From contig CM041294.1 of NCBI GenBank assembly GCA_023052935.1, positions 105,060,116-105,124,115 on the forward strand: 64,000 nucleotides of DNA, given 5' to 3'. The notes under the pieces were generated by a model, which ran no database searches, was not told where the DNA came from, and saw nothing but the letters and a program-made list of their open reading frames with translations. The position numbers and the translations under genes were made by a program. The DNA is from Piezodorus guildinii. Lineage: Eukaryota; Arthropoda; Insecta; Hemiptera; Pentatomidae. Of this stretch, positions 10,553 through 21,599 are shown piece after piece (positions within the stretch are counted from its first letter, which is position 1; every line of letters starts with the position of its first letter).

Positions 10553-13500
10553 CTTGTTATAAAAGTGCGAGAATTATTATATAAGAGGTTAGTTACCTTA
10601 TTATACATATTGGTTATGACTTTGTGATACAATACGCCTTTTGTTAATGAAATATCTACTGTAAATCACTTGTGGGCATTAGCCAAGATTATTTTTATTT
10701 ATTATATTATATTAGGTTCTTATTATTTTATTAAATGAGATGAGCCAACATTGAAGTCATTAACAATATCTTAATATTATATAGGTATTTTCAAATAGTT
10801 AATATCATTTGATAAGAAAAGTTGTGGTTTCATATTTATTTATCAAATTGTTATAGAATTTTTTATTTGCCAAAATCTGTGATCCAGCAACTATACCCTC
10901 TCCTTGATAGTAAAAAAAATGTGTAAATGTGATATTCTTGTAAAATTTACCATATTTTTTAAAAACGATTTTGGACCTTTCAGCTTTATAATAAATTGGA
11001 TATTATTATTTGTTATTTAAACAGTTATATTGATACATTTGGGGGTTGTATATAATCCAGGCTTACTACATCTTTATGGGAGATATTTGGAATGTATTAA
11101 CTAGAATATTGGAAATTATGGAACCCACTCCACTATGTGAAATTCATGGTCTAATATTTTAATTAAAGAGTTAATAGAATTTAAAATTAATACAATACAT
11201 TTTAAATCAATTACCTTATTTTATTGACCCAATGTCTTGTTTAAATAGGAAATGAAAGAAAATGTTAAGTACCGGCAAAATTAATGGGAACTTTTTGTAC
11301 CTCCTCCTCATAAAGTGTTATTATGATGTATCTTCTAGGGACTATCATATTAGAATAATAATTATATAATGTAATGAGTTCATTACATTCTAATAGTGAA
11401 GTGAAAATAAGTACATTGGATATAGGTATAGTACACTATGTTAATTTTTTTTACTGCTTTACTATTATTAAAAAATTAAAATGGCACAAGAAGTTTTTTT
11501 TAAACTTCGCAGTGTGATGTGGTTGTAATACAAATTTGAAGCAGAATAAAGGAAGAAAATAGAAAATTATTTAAAAAATGATATTCGAATTTTATTTATT
11601 AAAAAAAGTTTACGATTGGATTTGGTTTCTAATCATTCACTATTAAATTTCAGTGTTTCTAAAATTCCTTTTTTTTTTGAAGAGTTTCCTAATAAGGAAA
11701 CAATAATTTACTTAAAAGCAATAATAATTATTTTATAGTTTACTTTTGTGGTGTGAATTGATCTTTTGAAGTTTTTAGTCACCTCAACAGATAGCAGCAT
11801 TAGTAATGTAATCAAGTTACTATGGTTTCCACATTTAATGTCAGGAAATTTAAGAACCAATACAATAATATAAAGTAATTTTTAAGAAAATTTATGAACT
11901 CTGCCCCTTTTTATGACTGACACCCTAACGAAACGTATGAAGGCACTACAATAGGCAGCTTCCTGTTTAAAAATGCATTATTCTTATTCCTCTTCGTTTG
12001 GTTAAAGTTCAAGAACCTTTAGAAATATTGTAAAATCATCAACTAAATAAAGTGCTTTAGTTTTAGTAGATCTTTATCATGATTTACATATTTTTTTCTC
12101 TAAAAATAACGCCTGGGAAAGGTAAGGTTTGATAGAGCGAAATTATATCAATAGAAAACATTGTATTGACACGAGAAGTTATTTTACATTAAAATACAAA
12201 TAATATTCCGAACATTTTAGTTATAAATTAAAACGAACGAACTTGTTAATGATACTGGTGGTAGTTTTAATAAATTGATTTTATATCGAAAATCAACGAG
12301 ATGTAATATAATCAAACTTCAGCATCTCTAATAATTAAAAACCGGAGATCACATTTCGAATTAATGTGCTTTTTGATTGTATGTCTTATCTAGAAATCAA
12401 GACATAAAAAATTGGTTTAGTCAGAATAAAAAAAGTAACTTTTGTCATGTTTTAATAGGTGGTATATTATTACTATAGATGATCACTGTGATAACATATA
12501 ATTCTGTGACAACTATTATAAATAAATGTCCGAATATTGATCTCGAATAAATTAATTAGGTCCAGTTGCTCAATTGATTAATTATTTCTTTGTGTTCATA
12601 TCGGCTTCATTCATCAAGAATTAGCGTTTGATTTAAAGCATTTTCAAAACTTCAAATTAAAAAGAAATTTTTATCTTTAAATAATCTTCTTTCCATTATT
12701 TACAATAATTATTATTCCGTTTGACACACACACATACACACAAAAAGTGGATCATCATATAATGAACAAAGACGTAACTCGGCGTAGGCTGAAAAGGAGT
12801 TGGATGAGGGACCTCCTAGCCTAAAATAATAGTTTCATTTTGAATGACAGGAGGATTCACTACGAGGTGCTGTTTTCCATATTTGTTAAATAGAACCCAT
12901 TTACTTATTCTATTTATTTTAAAGGTGCAAGTAATGATATTGAGCTAAAAAAAAAAAAAATACGGAAACAGTGATTATGTAGACAATTTCTATTGGTTTA
13001 TTGTATAATGGAAGCTAAATATTTTTTTCTTTAATCAAACTAAAAGCAAATTTTTAAGTTTTATAAAGTTTATTTCAAGTAAGAATGTATGTAAAAATTA
13101 TGTACATCACACTTTTTCCGCAAAAATTCTTACTTTCATTCTTTGAACCCAGAGATGAAATCGGGTTCGTATTTAATATAAAAACCTTTAAATATTTAAA
13201 AATTTCGTATCTTCTCATTTGTATTTTATTTAATGGGGAAAAAAGTTTTCCAATACGAAATCACATTATTTCTTATTATTGATATTTTCGGAAGTTTGGC
13301 ATGTGGGTAGAAAACAAATTATGAGTAATCTCATAAGGTTTACTAAAATCTTTTAGAATTCAATTATCAAAAAATCACATCGTAGCTCATAATTGCGTTT
13401 TGATAATGCAAATTAATTAAGTTATATTTAGAATGAAAACTGAAAACAGGAAAAATAAATGAATCCGAAAAAAATAAGTATTCCAAATTTAATACATTTT

Positions 13501-14077
13501 TACTACATTAATAAGAAATATGAACATAATTCATTATAATATTTTTTTTCCATAAACTTTAAATTTTTAACTTTAGTTAACTATCATTAGGACCTAAGAC
13601 TACGTCAAGATAGCACAAGCACAATCCGTCTCCCTCCATCACTAACCCTTTATAAATAGACACGAATCAAAATAGATTTCTTATTTGAAAGTCAAATGCT
13701 TTTGATCTGTTGGCACTTGAGTAGAACATTTAATGGGTACAGTTTGACACGAATTACTCAGTAAGAAGAAAAGCATGATTACGAAGAAAAAATAATGTTC
13801 TATTAATTCTAATAGAAATACAATTTGGTTGGGGTTATAAATACTGAAATGAAATGATAAATACAAGAAATAACCCAAGTGATGTTTTTATATTACATTT
13901 ATATCAGAAATAACTTTGAAATTTACAATAATTTATTTATTTAATTTTTTTTTAGAGATTGAATAAAAAAATAAAATAAAAAAAGAAAGAAAGAAAAAAG
14001 AAATAAATAAAAAAGATTTTTTTTTTGTTGGTAAAACAAGGAAAAAAAAAAAAAAAAGAACTGAACGCTGAAAAAAA
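10553..14077. other. AT-rich gene-free stretch
   Basis: No host exon, RNA gene or strong repeat match found. Small local features are A-runs and a short CA tract near 12722-12740. The few 65-codon open frames are compositionally random AT-rich ORFs. Confidence 0.45.
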
Positions 14078-14640
14078 GCCTTTATAAACGCCTTTACGTG
14101 CCTTTGTAACTCCGTTATTTACGAAGATAGAGAAAAAAAGTATTAGTGTTTTTTAACCAAAAAACCGCAAATAATTAGAAAAAAGAAAATAAAAAAATGA
14201 AATTTTATTTGTAAATACGGCCATAACTCAGTTATTTTTTAAGAAACCGAAAAGTTTGTATAGAGTCTTGGAATCAGTAAAGTACGATTACCCAAAAAAA
14301 AAAAAAAAAAAAATTAAAATAAATAAATTAAATAAAAAGTTGATCTGTATATTTTAGTCACAAATTATAATAGATTTAATTCCACCATAAATTATTATTA
14401 TTATATTTAATAATTATTATTGAAGATAGAGAAAAACCGAAAAGATTTTCTAGATCAAGACAACGTGATGAACAAGGAGAAAAATGAAGAAATAATCTTG
14501 TAAGGTCAAGCCTCAACTTATAAGAGGTGTGATTCCCTGATAACTCGATTATTATTGATGATAGAGAAAAAATCTAAGGTGTTCTGGAATCAGGAAATTT
14601 TATTTGAATGAAAAGGAAATGGTAAGGTAGCCTAGTGTGA
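14078..14640 (+). repeat. Degenerate repeated motif block
   Basis: At least three loosely spaced units share an AACTCnrTTATT core, GATAGAGAAAAA and TTGGAATCAG/CTGGAATCAG (near 14108-14140, 14219-14280, 14425-14450, 14537-14600). They are too diverged to call a satellite and lie just upstream of a member of the 0.9 kb interspersed family. Confidence 0.35.
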
Positions 14641-14705
14641 ATGCTTTTGGTTTATTATTTTTAATAATGAACCTTTGTAATCGATCAAACAAATTGAAAA
14701 ATTTA

Positions 14706-15329
14706 GAGCCACTTTATACCATGCATTTTGCACCTATTTACGATTTTCTCAAAAACGGTTCAAATGATTTAGATTAAACTCGCTATGTCGGTGTAAAATT
14801 AGACGCGATTTAATATGATGTAGGTTTCATTTTGATTGAAATAGTCTGACAGGGCTTAAATGTCGATATTTCATAATTTCTTCCTCTATAGTACCTTTAA
14901 TTTTGTAGTTTTTTTAGAAAATTGACCATATCAGCTTATTAGCATTGATAAAAAAAACAGATAAATATATAAGTTGAACGAATTCGGTATCCAACTAAAG
15001 GAGATAACTGCAAAAATATTTTTTTATGCAATTTTTTGTTTTTGAACTTAAGAACAGTAATATACATGTATAATAAACCGTTGGAATGCTAGAGATTTAC
15101 AAAAAAAAAATAATCTTATACATACTATTGTAAAAGTTGAAGGAGATTGATGAAAAGTCGATAAAACAAACTGATTGTCGTAGATAATAATATAATAAGA
15201 TTATTTAATAAAACACACGTTTCTTTTAAAACCCAATGTAAATAATTCATTAACAATTTGTTTTCGTTTCAAAACTTGTTTACAAATTCTCAAATTAATA
15301 TGAATAACGAAGGTAAGCGTTCCAGATTT
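14706..15329 (+). repeat. 0.9 kb HINE-like family, copy 1 (5'-truncated)
   Basis: Shares the family blocks ACCATGCATTTTGCACC, TCTCAAAAACGGTT, GTCTGACAGGGCTTAAATG, GTACCTTTAATTTTGTAG and a 3' end GGTAAGCGTTCCAGATTT with the copy at 28455-29394. The microsatellite end is missing. Confidence 0.8.
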
Positions 15330-15429
15330 TTTTTTTTTTTTATTCAATCACAAAAACAAAATAATAATAATAAAAAAAAACTCATAAATTTTAAAGTTAT
15401 TTCTACTGTACCTAAGTTATAAATTGATA

Positions 15430-15560
15430 GTTATGCGATCGCAGCAACACTTAGGATACTTGTTGCTGGAGAAGAAAGACTGGGACCATCTCGTTCTTGG
15501 AAGCTGGTCTCCAGCACTTAATTAGAAAGCTACAGGTGGATGTGGATTATTGAACTGTTA
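15430..15560. other. GC-richer island of unknown nature
   Basis: A locally GC-rich island in very AT-rich DNA. The plus strand has a 30-codon frame from ATG 15434 (MRSQQHLGYLLLEKK...). The minus strand has an overlapping frame ending ...SILSVAAIA and a stop. Neither has convincing splice borders or a recognised family. It may be a small exon, a LINE relic or chance. Confidence 0.25.
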
Positions 15561-15977
15561 AATGGGATTCTGCATTGGAACTTTCAATTAAAGTGTTTTC
15601 TTCAAACGAGTTACCTTTTTTTTAAGCTCATAAACGTTGATCCATTTTAATAATTAAATGATGATACATAGTTTATTATTTACTACATAGATCATAGTAC
15701 AAAATGATTAGTTCCTTGAACTTGCCAATTAGGTCATATATATCTGCTCATTATTGATTCGGTATTCAATTCGGAATCGATCGGTCAATAAAATGTTTCA
15801 TACGGATTCCATCTACATTACTTATTTTGTTCATTTCCGATTTCGATAATGAAAACATCAGAATGTATTAGGTCTAATAGGTTTGTCAAGAAATTGTGGC
15901 TGATCGTCCCTATGGTAGGGTAAAAATATGTAGGAATGTGTCAATACAACTTATAAGGTACATTAAATCATGGAAAG

Positions 15978-16085
15978 GGGGGTCACCTGTGATGCAGTGG
16001 CTAACATAATAGCTTTCTATGCTCAAGGTCCCGGGTTCAAACCTTGCAAAAGACCCTAGGATTTTTTAAAGGAAGTAAAAATTCC
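15978..16085 (+). repeat. SINE family 1, tRNA-like head fragment
   Basis: GGTCACCTGTGATGCAGTGG, a B box in CGGGTTCAAACC and AGGAAGTAAAAATTCC match the family head. The body is missing. Confidence 0.72.
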
Positions 16086-16174
16086 TTGGTTATAGACTTT
16101 GAATGGCACTCAATCAATCGACTGATGAAATTTTCATAGACAGGAATAATAATCGGGAGTCAGTCTAAAAATAT

Positions 16175-16465
16175 TATAATTTTGCCGACTTTTCGGCTCA
16201 AACTTGTGTGTCATCATCAGGCCTGCAAACATTAGAACAACAAAAGAGAGACATCTCAGTACAATATGACATTGGAAAATTATGGATCTAGTGAGAATTA
16301 AGTAAAATATTACGGATATACAGAAATATTTTAAATACAAATAATAACATAATAAATAATAAGATACTGATATGTATCTATTTTGTTGTTCTGATGTTTG
16401 CAGGTCTGATGATGGCACACAAGTTTGAGCCGATAAGTCGGCAAAATCACTTCCCCAGGTCTAGT
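16175..16465. repeat. Imperfect inverted repeat with hammerhead-like motifs
   Basis: The left arm starts at ATTTTGCCGACTTTTCGGC (16180) and the right arm ends at GCCGATAAGTCGGCAAAAT (to 16447). The arms pair over roughly 70-100 bp, then diverge toward the centre. Each arm encodes CTGATGA, a variable stem-loop and GA(A/T)AAGTCGG in its own orientation. Confidence 0.6.
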
Positions 16466-17985
16466 CAGCTTATGCCTAAATCCATCTCTGTAGATAGCAT
16501 ATTACTTCATATTCAATATTTTAGTTTGTTTCAGTAGATGCTTTTTTTTTTTTTTTTTTTTTTTAAACAATTACTTTACTTTATAAAAAACATCCTGACT
16601 TTATATGCAATAAACGGACTAATAATATATAGTTCTGATTTACTTCTAGACGATGACGCTATGCTTACCTAAGCTAGTATGCACAATATTTTAAGTTTTC
16701 AGCTTTGCTCGTCAAAATTTGGGACGACGCTATAGAAGAAGGGCTTGGAGGATATGTCACTCTCCATTCTCCTTCGAATAATTTGTTAAAGGAGAAATTA
16801 GAGATTTCGGTATATACTTCAAACCAATTATAAGTATATTTAAAAGTTATACGATGTATTCATAAGTTTCCTAAATTTTATAATAAGATACAATATTTTA
16901 TAAATATAATGGCATAAATGTAGTTGGCATATGGTCGTGGTTGGTAGCTTCAAACTAATGACTCTTTCATTATATATTAATTTCATGTATCTTAATTGAG
17001 TAACTGCAATTTGATTATATTATTACAAACCGCTCTCTATTTATCCAATCACCCAACGTATTTTTCTCTACAGTTAACGGTTATTTACGAAACTAGATCT
17101 GAAATTTTATTGTAATTACCACAATAATTTAAATGAAATACGATACCTTTTATGTTATATTTTGTTTTGATTTATGTATATCAGTATGTTCATGATATTT
17201 GTTAAATGCTAAGTTTGTAATACGAATACCTCTCATTGGAAAAATTTGCCTTTTGGTGTCCTCTATAAACAAATAAAAATAATAAAATAAGACATAATTC
17301 GGTGACTTTATACTGTTCCATTCCCTCCAATAAATTACTGCGTCAATGCCTCTGCATTATTTTCTATTATTCTAGAAAAAAAAAGACATCCTGCCATTTC
17401 CTATTTTTAAAGGTAAATAAATAACAATTTTTTTTTTCTCGATAATATTTGTCTGAAAATTCAGTTCTACAAAAGGCATGGTTTAATAATATAAATGAAG
17501 TTGTATAATCGTTTTTTTTTTTGTTGTTGTTGTGATTTATGAAATATTTTAGGATGGAATTCTTCAGAGGTTCTAAATCCCTTTACCTGGCCAAGTAATC
17601 TGAGAGCAGGTGACCCGTACACGTCCAGGCATTCCTATGTCATCAATTATGTAGTTTTATATATTAGACAGCTCTTGGAATTGGATAGAAATGTATATTA
17701 TTGTGTATTTATGTTAGCATATTGAGCATCAAATAGTTGATCGCGTAATTAATATGATGGTTAGGGAGGCGGTCTAAATGATTACAAAATAGTGACAGAA
17801 CGATTTATAAAACTAACGTTTCGAACCATTTTGCGGGTCTTTATCAGGCTAAGAAATAACAAGATACAGTGTAGATTTTCGATAAATGAATGGTCATGAG
17901 AATATTAACAAGATTAAAAAACAATCAAGATTATGAAAGTAGCGAGTTCAAAAATGAGAACACAAGGAACATAAAAGACTTAAGA
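16466..17985. other. AT-rich gene-free stretch
   Basis: Contains poly-T near 16545-16564, no coding segment, and one hammerhead-like motif at 17811-17853 (see findings). Confidence 0.4.
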
Positions 17986-17993
17986 TAAAAATG

Positions 17994-18143
17994 TGCAAAA
18001 TGCGTGGAATAAAGTAACTCTTTCGGTTCGCTGATTTTATTGAAAAAATTGCTATGATATCTCAGGCATATACGCTCCTAAATGATGAAATTTCAGTTTA
18101 ATACAACTTTTCGTTTTTCCGCATATACACAAACACAGACCCG
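17994..18143 (-). repeat. HINE-like family, short fragment
   Basis: GCAAAATGCGTGGAATAAAG, CTCAGGCATATACG, GAAATTTCAGTTT and a trailing CACAAACACAGACCC match the microsatellite-side end of the 39142-40016 copy. Confidence 0.6.
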
Positions 18144-18259
18144 ACATTGAAAATAATTAATACAGGAACCAGGAGTTCCTATCCTCCTATTCCAGGAGAG
18201 AATACTATTGAAAAAAAAAAGGACATATTAACTAAATAGAAATAAATTGTATTACCTTT

Positions 18260-18490
18260 GCACAGGCTCGGGACCACCTTTTAACGTTCCCTCCGAAGGA
18301 CGGCATAACTAAGGATTTTTTACTCCTATTAAAAAATCCTAGGGCTACCTGTGGGTTAGAACCCATGACCTTTTAACGTTCCCTCCGAAGGACGGCATAA
18401 CTAAGGATTTTTTACTCCTATTAAAAAATCCTAGGGCTACCTGCGGGTTAGAACCCGTGATCTTGGGCACCATGCTACAGGTAACCCATC
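18260..18490 (-). repeat. SINE family 1 with an internal 92-bp tandem duplication
   Basis: A minus-strand SINE head/body in which 18277-18368 is repeated head-to-tail as 18369-18460. The two units differ at two positions, both in the T-arm of the tRNA-like head, where a T-A pair in one unit is C-G in the other. Confidence 0.8.
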
Positions 18491-18580
18491 ATCATATTAG
18501 TGTTATTGTGTTCCTTAAAAAGAAAAAATAAATGTTATCTTCATAAGCAAGTAACTCAAACAAAGGGCCTATGCAATTGG

Positions 18581-18581
<1 letters not shown>

Positions 18582-18629
<48 letters not shown>
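18582..18629. repeat. (AT)n microsatellite
   Basis: About 24 uninterrupted AT units, followed by an ACACATACA transition. Confidence 0.95.
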
Positions 18630-18635
<6 letters not shown>

Positions 18636-19664
18636 CATTTATTGTGCAGGACCCTCAAATTAAAAAAAAACAGCAAACAATTGTAGGTGTCCCAATTGAA
18701 CGTAACAAAAAAAAATTGTAGAAACTTTTAGAAAATCTTTAACATGTCTATTTTTCATCAAAGTCGGTCGAGCTGGTCGTGTATATTATATGTATATACG
18801 AATACATGTGCATGTAATTTTCATCATGGGGTAGATATGTGATGTGATTAAAAAATATATATACATATGTACGTATGTTGTGAAGGGCCCTCCATTGAAA
18901 AAACAGCATAAACTTGAACTTTCGATTGTACTCCGATCGAATATAATCACCACTTCAAAAAATGCCTGAGTACATAGAAGAATAAAAGACATTTTTTGAC
19001 AACAGTTGGTGAGTAACACTTTTCAAAAAGGTAATTTTTTTTTATTTCTTCCAAAAAATAGCCTTTCGTTTAAGAATCATGATCATATCATTTTTTCATG
19101 TCTTTGCCTCCTAAGAATTAGGGAAAAGTGGCCATTATTTAATTTGGAATATTTATATTAAAAAGATTATAAAATCTAAAAAAGAGTTTTTGTTTTTTTT
19201 AATCTCAAAAATCGATTGAGTTGAATTTAAGTGAATTACTTTTATTCAACACCAAATCGATATCTATCCAAACCTTATTGTGTGTGCTTTCATTACAATA
19301 ACTAAATGGTTAAACTGATGCATGTTAGTTAAGTTAAAATAATGTTAAGCTGTAAAAAAAAAAAAAAAGCCAGGGGCAGATTTCCCATACTTATCCCTCG
19401 GCTATACTCCTTGTCAAAAGATGATTTCAGATAGATATGGATCAATGGTATAAATTTGTTGTGGTGATGGTATGGGTAGGGACAGGTTTCACAAACTTAT
19501 TCCGCTAGGCCTTTGGTACCAGCTGGTGAAGAGTTTAGGAAGAAGATAAAATAAATACAATCCATTTTTTAAAATCATCGTCCACTACCCGTGAACTACC
19601 TGAAGATATTCATCAGATATAATTTTCTGTAATTACAGTAAGTATGTATTTTTTCCGGTTACAG
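18630..19664. other. Gene-free stretch upstream of a candidate exon
   Basis: Includes a 77-bp segment (19277-19353) repeated in direct orientation at 20807-20885, and a unique GC-richer block after a poly-A run at 19354-19530 that could be a retroelement relic. No exon supported. Confidence 0.35.
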
Positions 19665-19853
19665 CCTGATTTCCCCAACTCGAGCGCTATGCGAGGTCCT
19701 CAAGCCAGTGATAAGAGAGTGGGGAGGCCTGATAAGACCACGATGAGTGGGGGCTTGGAAGCACAACCCGGCCAGTGTGTGTTGAGCTGTCCGAGTGGAT
19801 TGTGCATTCAGTTACGGCGGCAGAAAGGATCGAATTATACAGACAATAAAAAG
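19665..19853 (+). CDS. Probable 5' coding exon of the glycogen-targeting PP1 subunit gene
   Basis: A GC-richer 189-nt block is bounded by a good acceptor (TTTTTTCCGGTTACAG) and a consensus donor (AAG/GTAAGT) and is open for 63 codons in phase 0-0. Translation could start inside it at ATG 19689 (MRGPQASDKRVGRPDK...). It continues through GQCVLSCPSGLCIQLRRQKG to TDNKK. Its frame joins exactly to the exon at 50147 (phase 0), the next convincing plus-strand exon. I recognise no domain. Codon and base composition are unlike the AT-rich surroundings. Membership in the PP1-subunit gene is inferred from strand, phase and the absence of other plus-strand exons between; the intervening ~30 kb is repeat-filled. 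It may instead belong to a separate small gene. Confidence 0.55.
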
Positions 19854-21497
19854 GTAAGTCCGCAAGAATGGATTATCTCCTAAGTAACTGTCTTTGCTAA
19901 AAATAGAAGCTTAAAAAAAAAATGATTCTGACGTCCTGAAAAAAAAACAAAACAACATAATCTAAGGCAACTTCAATTTACCCGGAATTATTTTTAAATA
20001 TCAATTATTATTAGTTATATTCATTATAACATTCCATTAAATTTAAAACGATCCCGAACCTTTAGTCAAAGTATGAAGTAGTGTTTAACTATACCGGCAT
20101 TTTAATCGCATACCGGCAAATCGTAAGATAGTAGGTTGAATCACTTTTAAGGCAATATATGCTATATCATATCAATTATAGTGCGTAAACATACCAATTT
20201 AAAAGCCCTTTACCAATTAAATAATTTTTATTAATTTTTTTTTTCAAATTATTTCCAAAATAAATTGAACGTGTTTCGAATGTAATTCGATTATTATAAA
20301 CATCTGAAGTAATTAGATACTGTAATAAAAACAGTGATTATTCAAAAAATCATTACTTTCATAAACTTACAACAAAATGTAAATAAAATAGAGTTAAAAT
20401 TAAATCAATAATTTAATTCATCTGATTAATAATTAAATAAATTAATGAAAAATGTAAAGATTCATTTAAAAATAAATTGGCTTCTCAAAATTGCCAAGTT
20501 ACCGGTTTATGCCCAATTATATCAAACCGAGACACAGAAATATCCTAAAAGTTTTATCTCTCAGGTATAGGTAGGATTATCATATAATTTTATAAACAAA
20601 TGAATATTTATTTAATATTTCTAAAATCGTGTTAGTTTTTCTTTTTACGGTGGTCTTTCGGATGGTCTAACTTATCTTTAAAGTTTTTTAAACTATTTCC
20701 AGTTGTAAAGTAATATTTTATTTATTAAATTTTTCTATATTTTGTCTGATAACACCTTATTTTTACCGATTAAAAAACATTTTTTACTTAAAATGTTGTT
20801 AACTATACTGTTTGTGTTTTTAATACAATAAATAAATGGTTAAAGTAATACATGCTAAGTAAGTTAAAATAATGTCAAGCTGTCAACGAAGGACATTCTA
20901 GAACTTGAGTGTATGCAGTTGCAGGTTATACCGGCACAAGTGTACATTCAAGTAACTTAACACTATTTCTCGTTTTTATGGCACCAGTTATTATTAAACT
21001 CAAAAACTGAACCCGTTTAAAGCATATAAAACTAAAAAAAAAAAAAAAAATTACTTAGCTGTTGTAAATATATCTTTCCTTGGCAGGGTCTCAAAATACT
21101 TTCTTTTTTTGGCTGCTTTAATGCTTACTTAAAAAATAAGGACGTATTTTTATTTATGGTGTTATTTATATATTAATATGCAATAATTTAGAATAAGAGA
21201 AACATATTAATTACAATATGGTGCTGCTCACTAATGTTGGTCAGCTGCAGTCAGAGCATAATATAATTCTCATGAGATAATTGGTTGGGTAATATTATAA
21301 ATAAATCTATAAAAAAATAATAATAATGCACTTTTCTACTAAATAAAAAAATATTTTTTACGTGTTTTTTATAAACTAAAAAATAGTTAATAAAATGCCT
21401 CTATAATGCAATGAAAATATAATTAATAAAATAGTCAACTTAAGCAACATTTTATTTTTTTCATTTATAATATCAAAGAATGAATAAAATAATTAAA

Positions 21498-21599
21498 GGA
21501 AGGAATTAGTCCGGGTGGCGGTCATTAAATGAAACAACTAAATAGTTTCAACTATTTAGTTGTTTCATTTAATGACCGCCACCCGGACTAATTCCTTCC
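21498..21599. repeat. Perfect palindrome, 50-bp arms, 2-nt centre
   Basis: Left arm 21498-21547 and right arm 21550-21599 are exact reverse complements around TC at 21548-21549. The arms contain a GC-rich core (TCCGGGTGGCGG) unlike the flanks. Symmetry stops abruptly at both outer edges. Confidence 0.97.

Noticed and set aside
16134..16418. Minus-strand 94-codon frame
   Set aside because: Runs through the inverted repeat with hammerhead-like motifs; AT-rich composition and no family resemblance.
18260..18480. CRISPR-like array from the two 92-bp repeats
   Set aside because: Only two adjacent units without spacers, inside a SINE in animal DNA; it is a tandem duplication.
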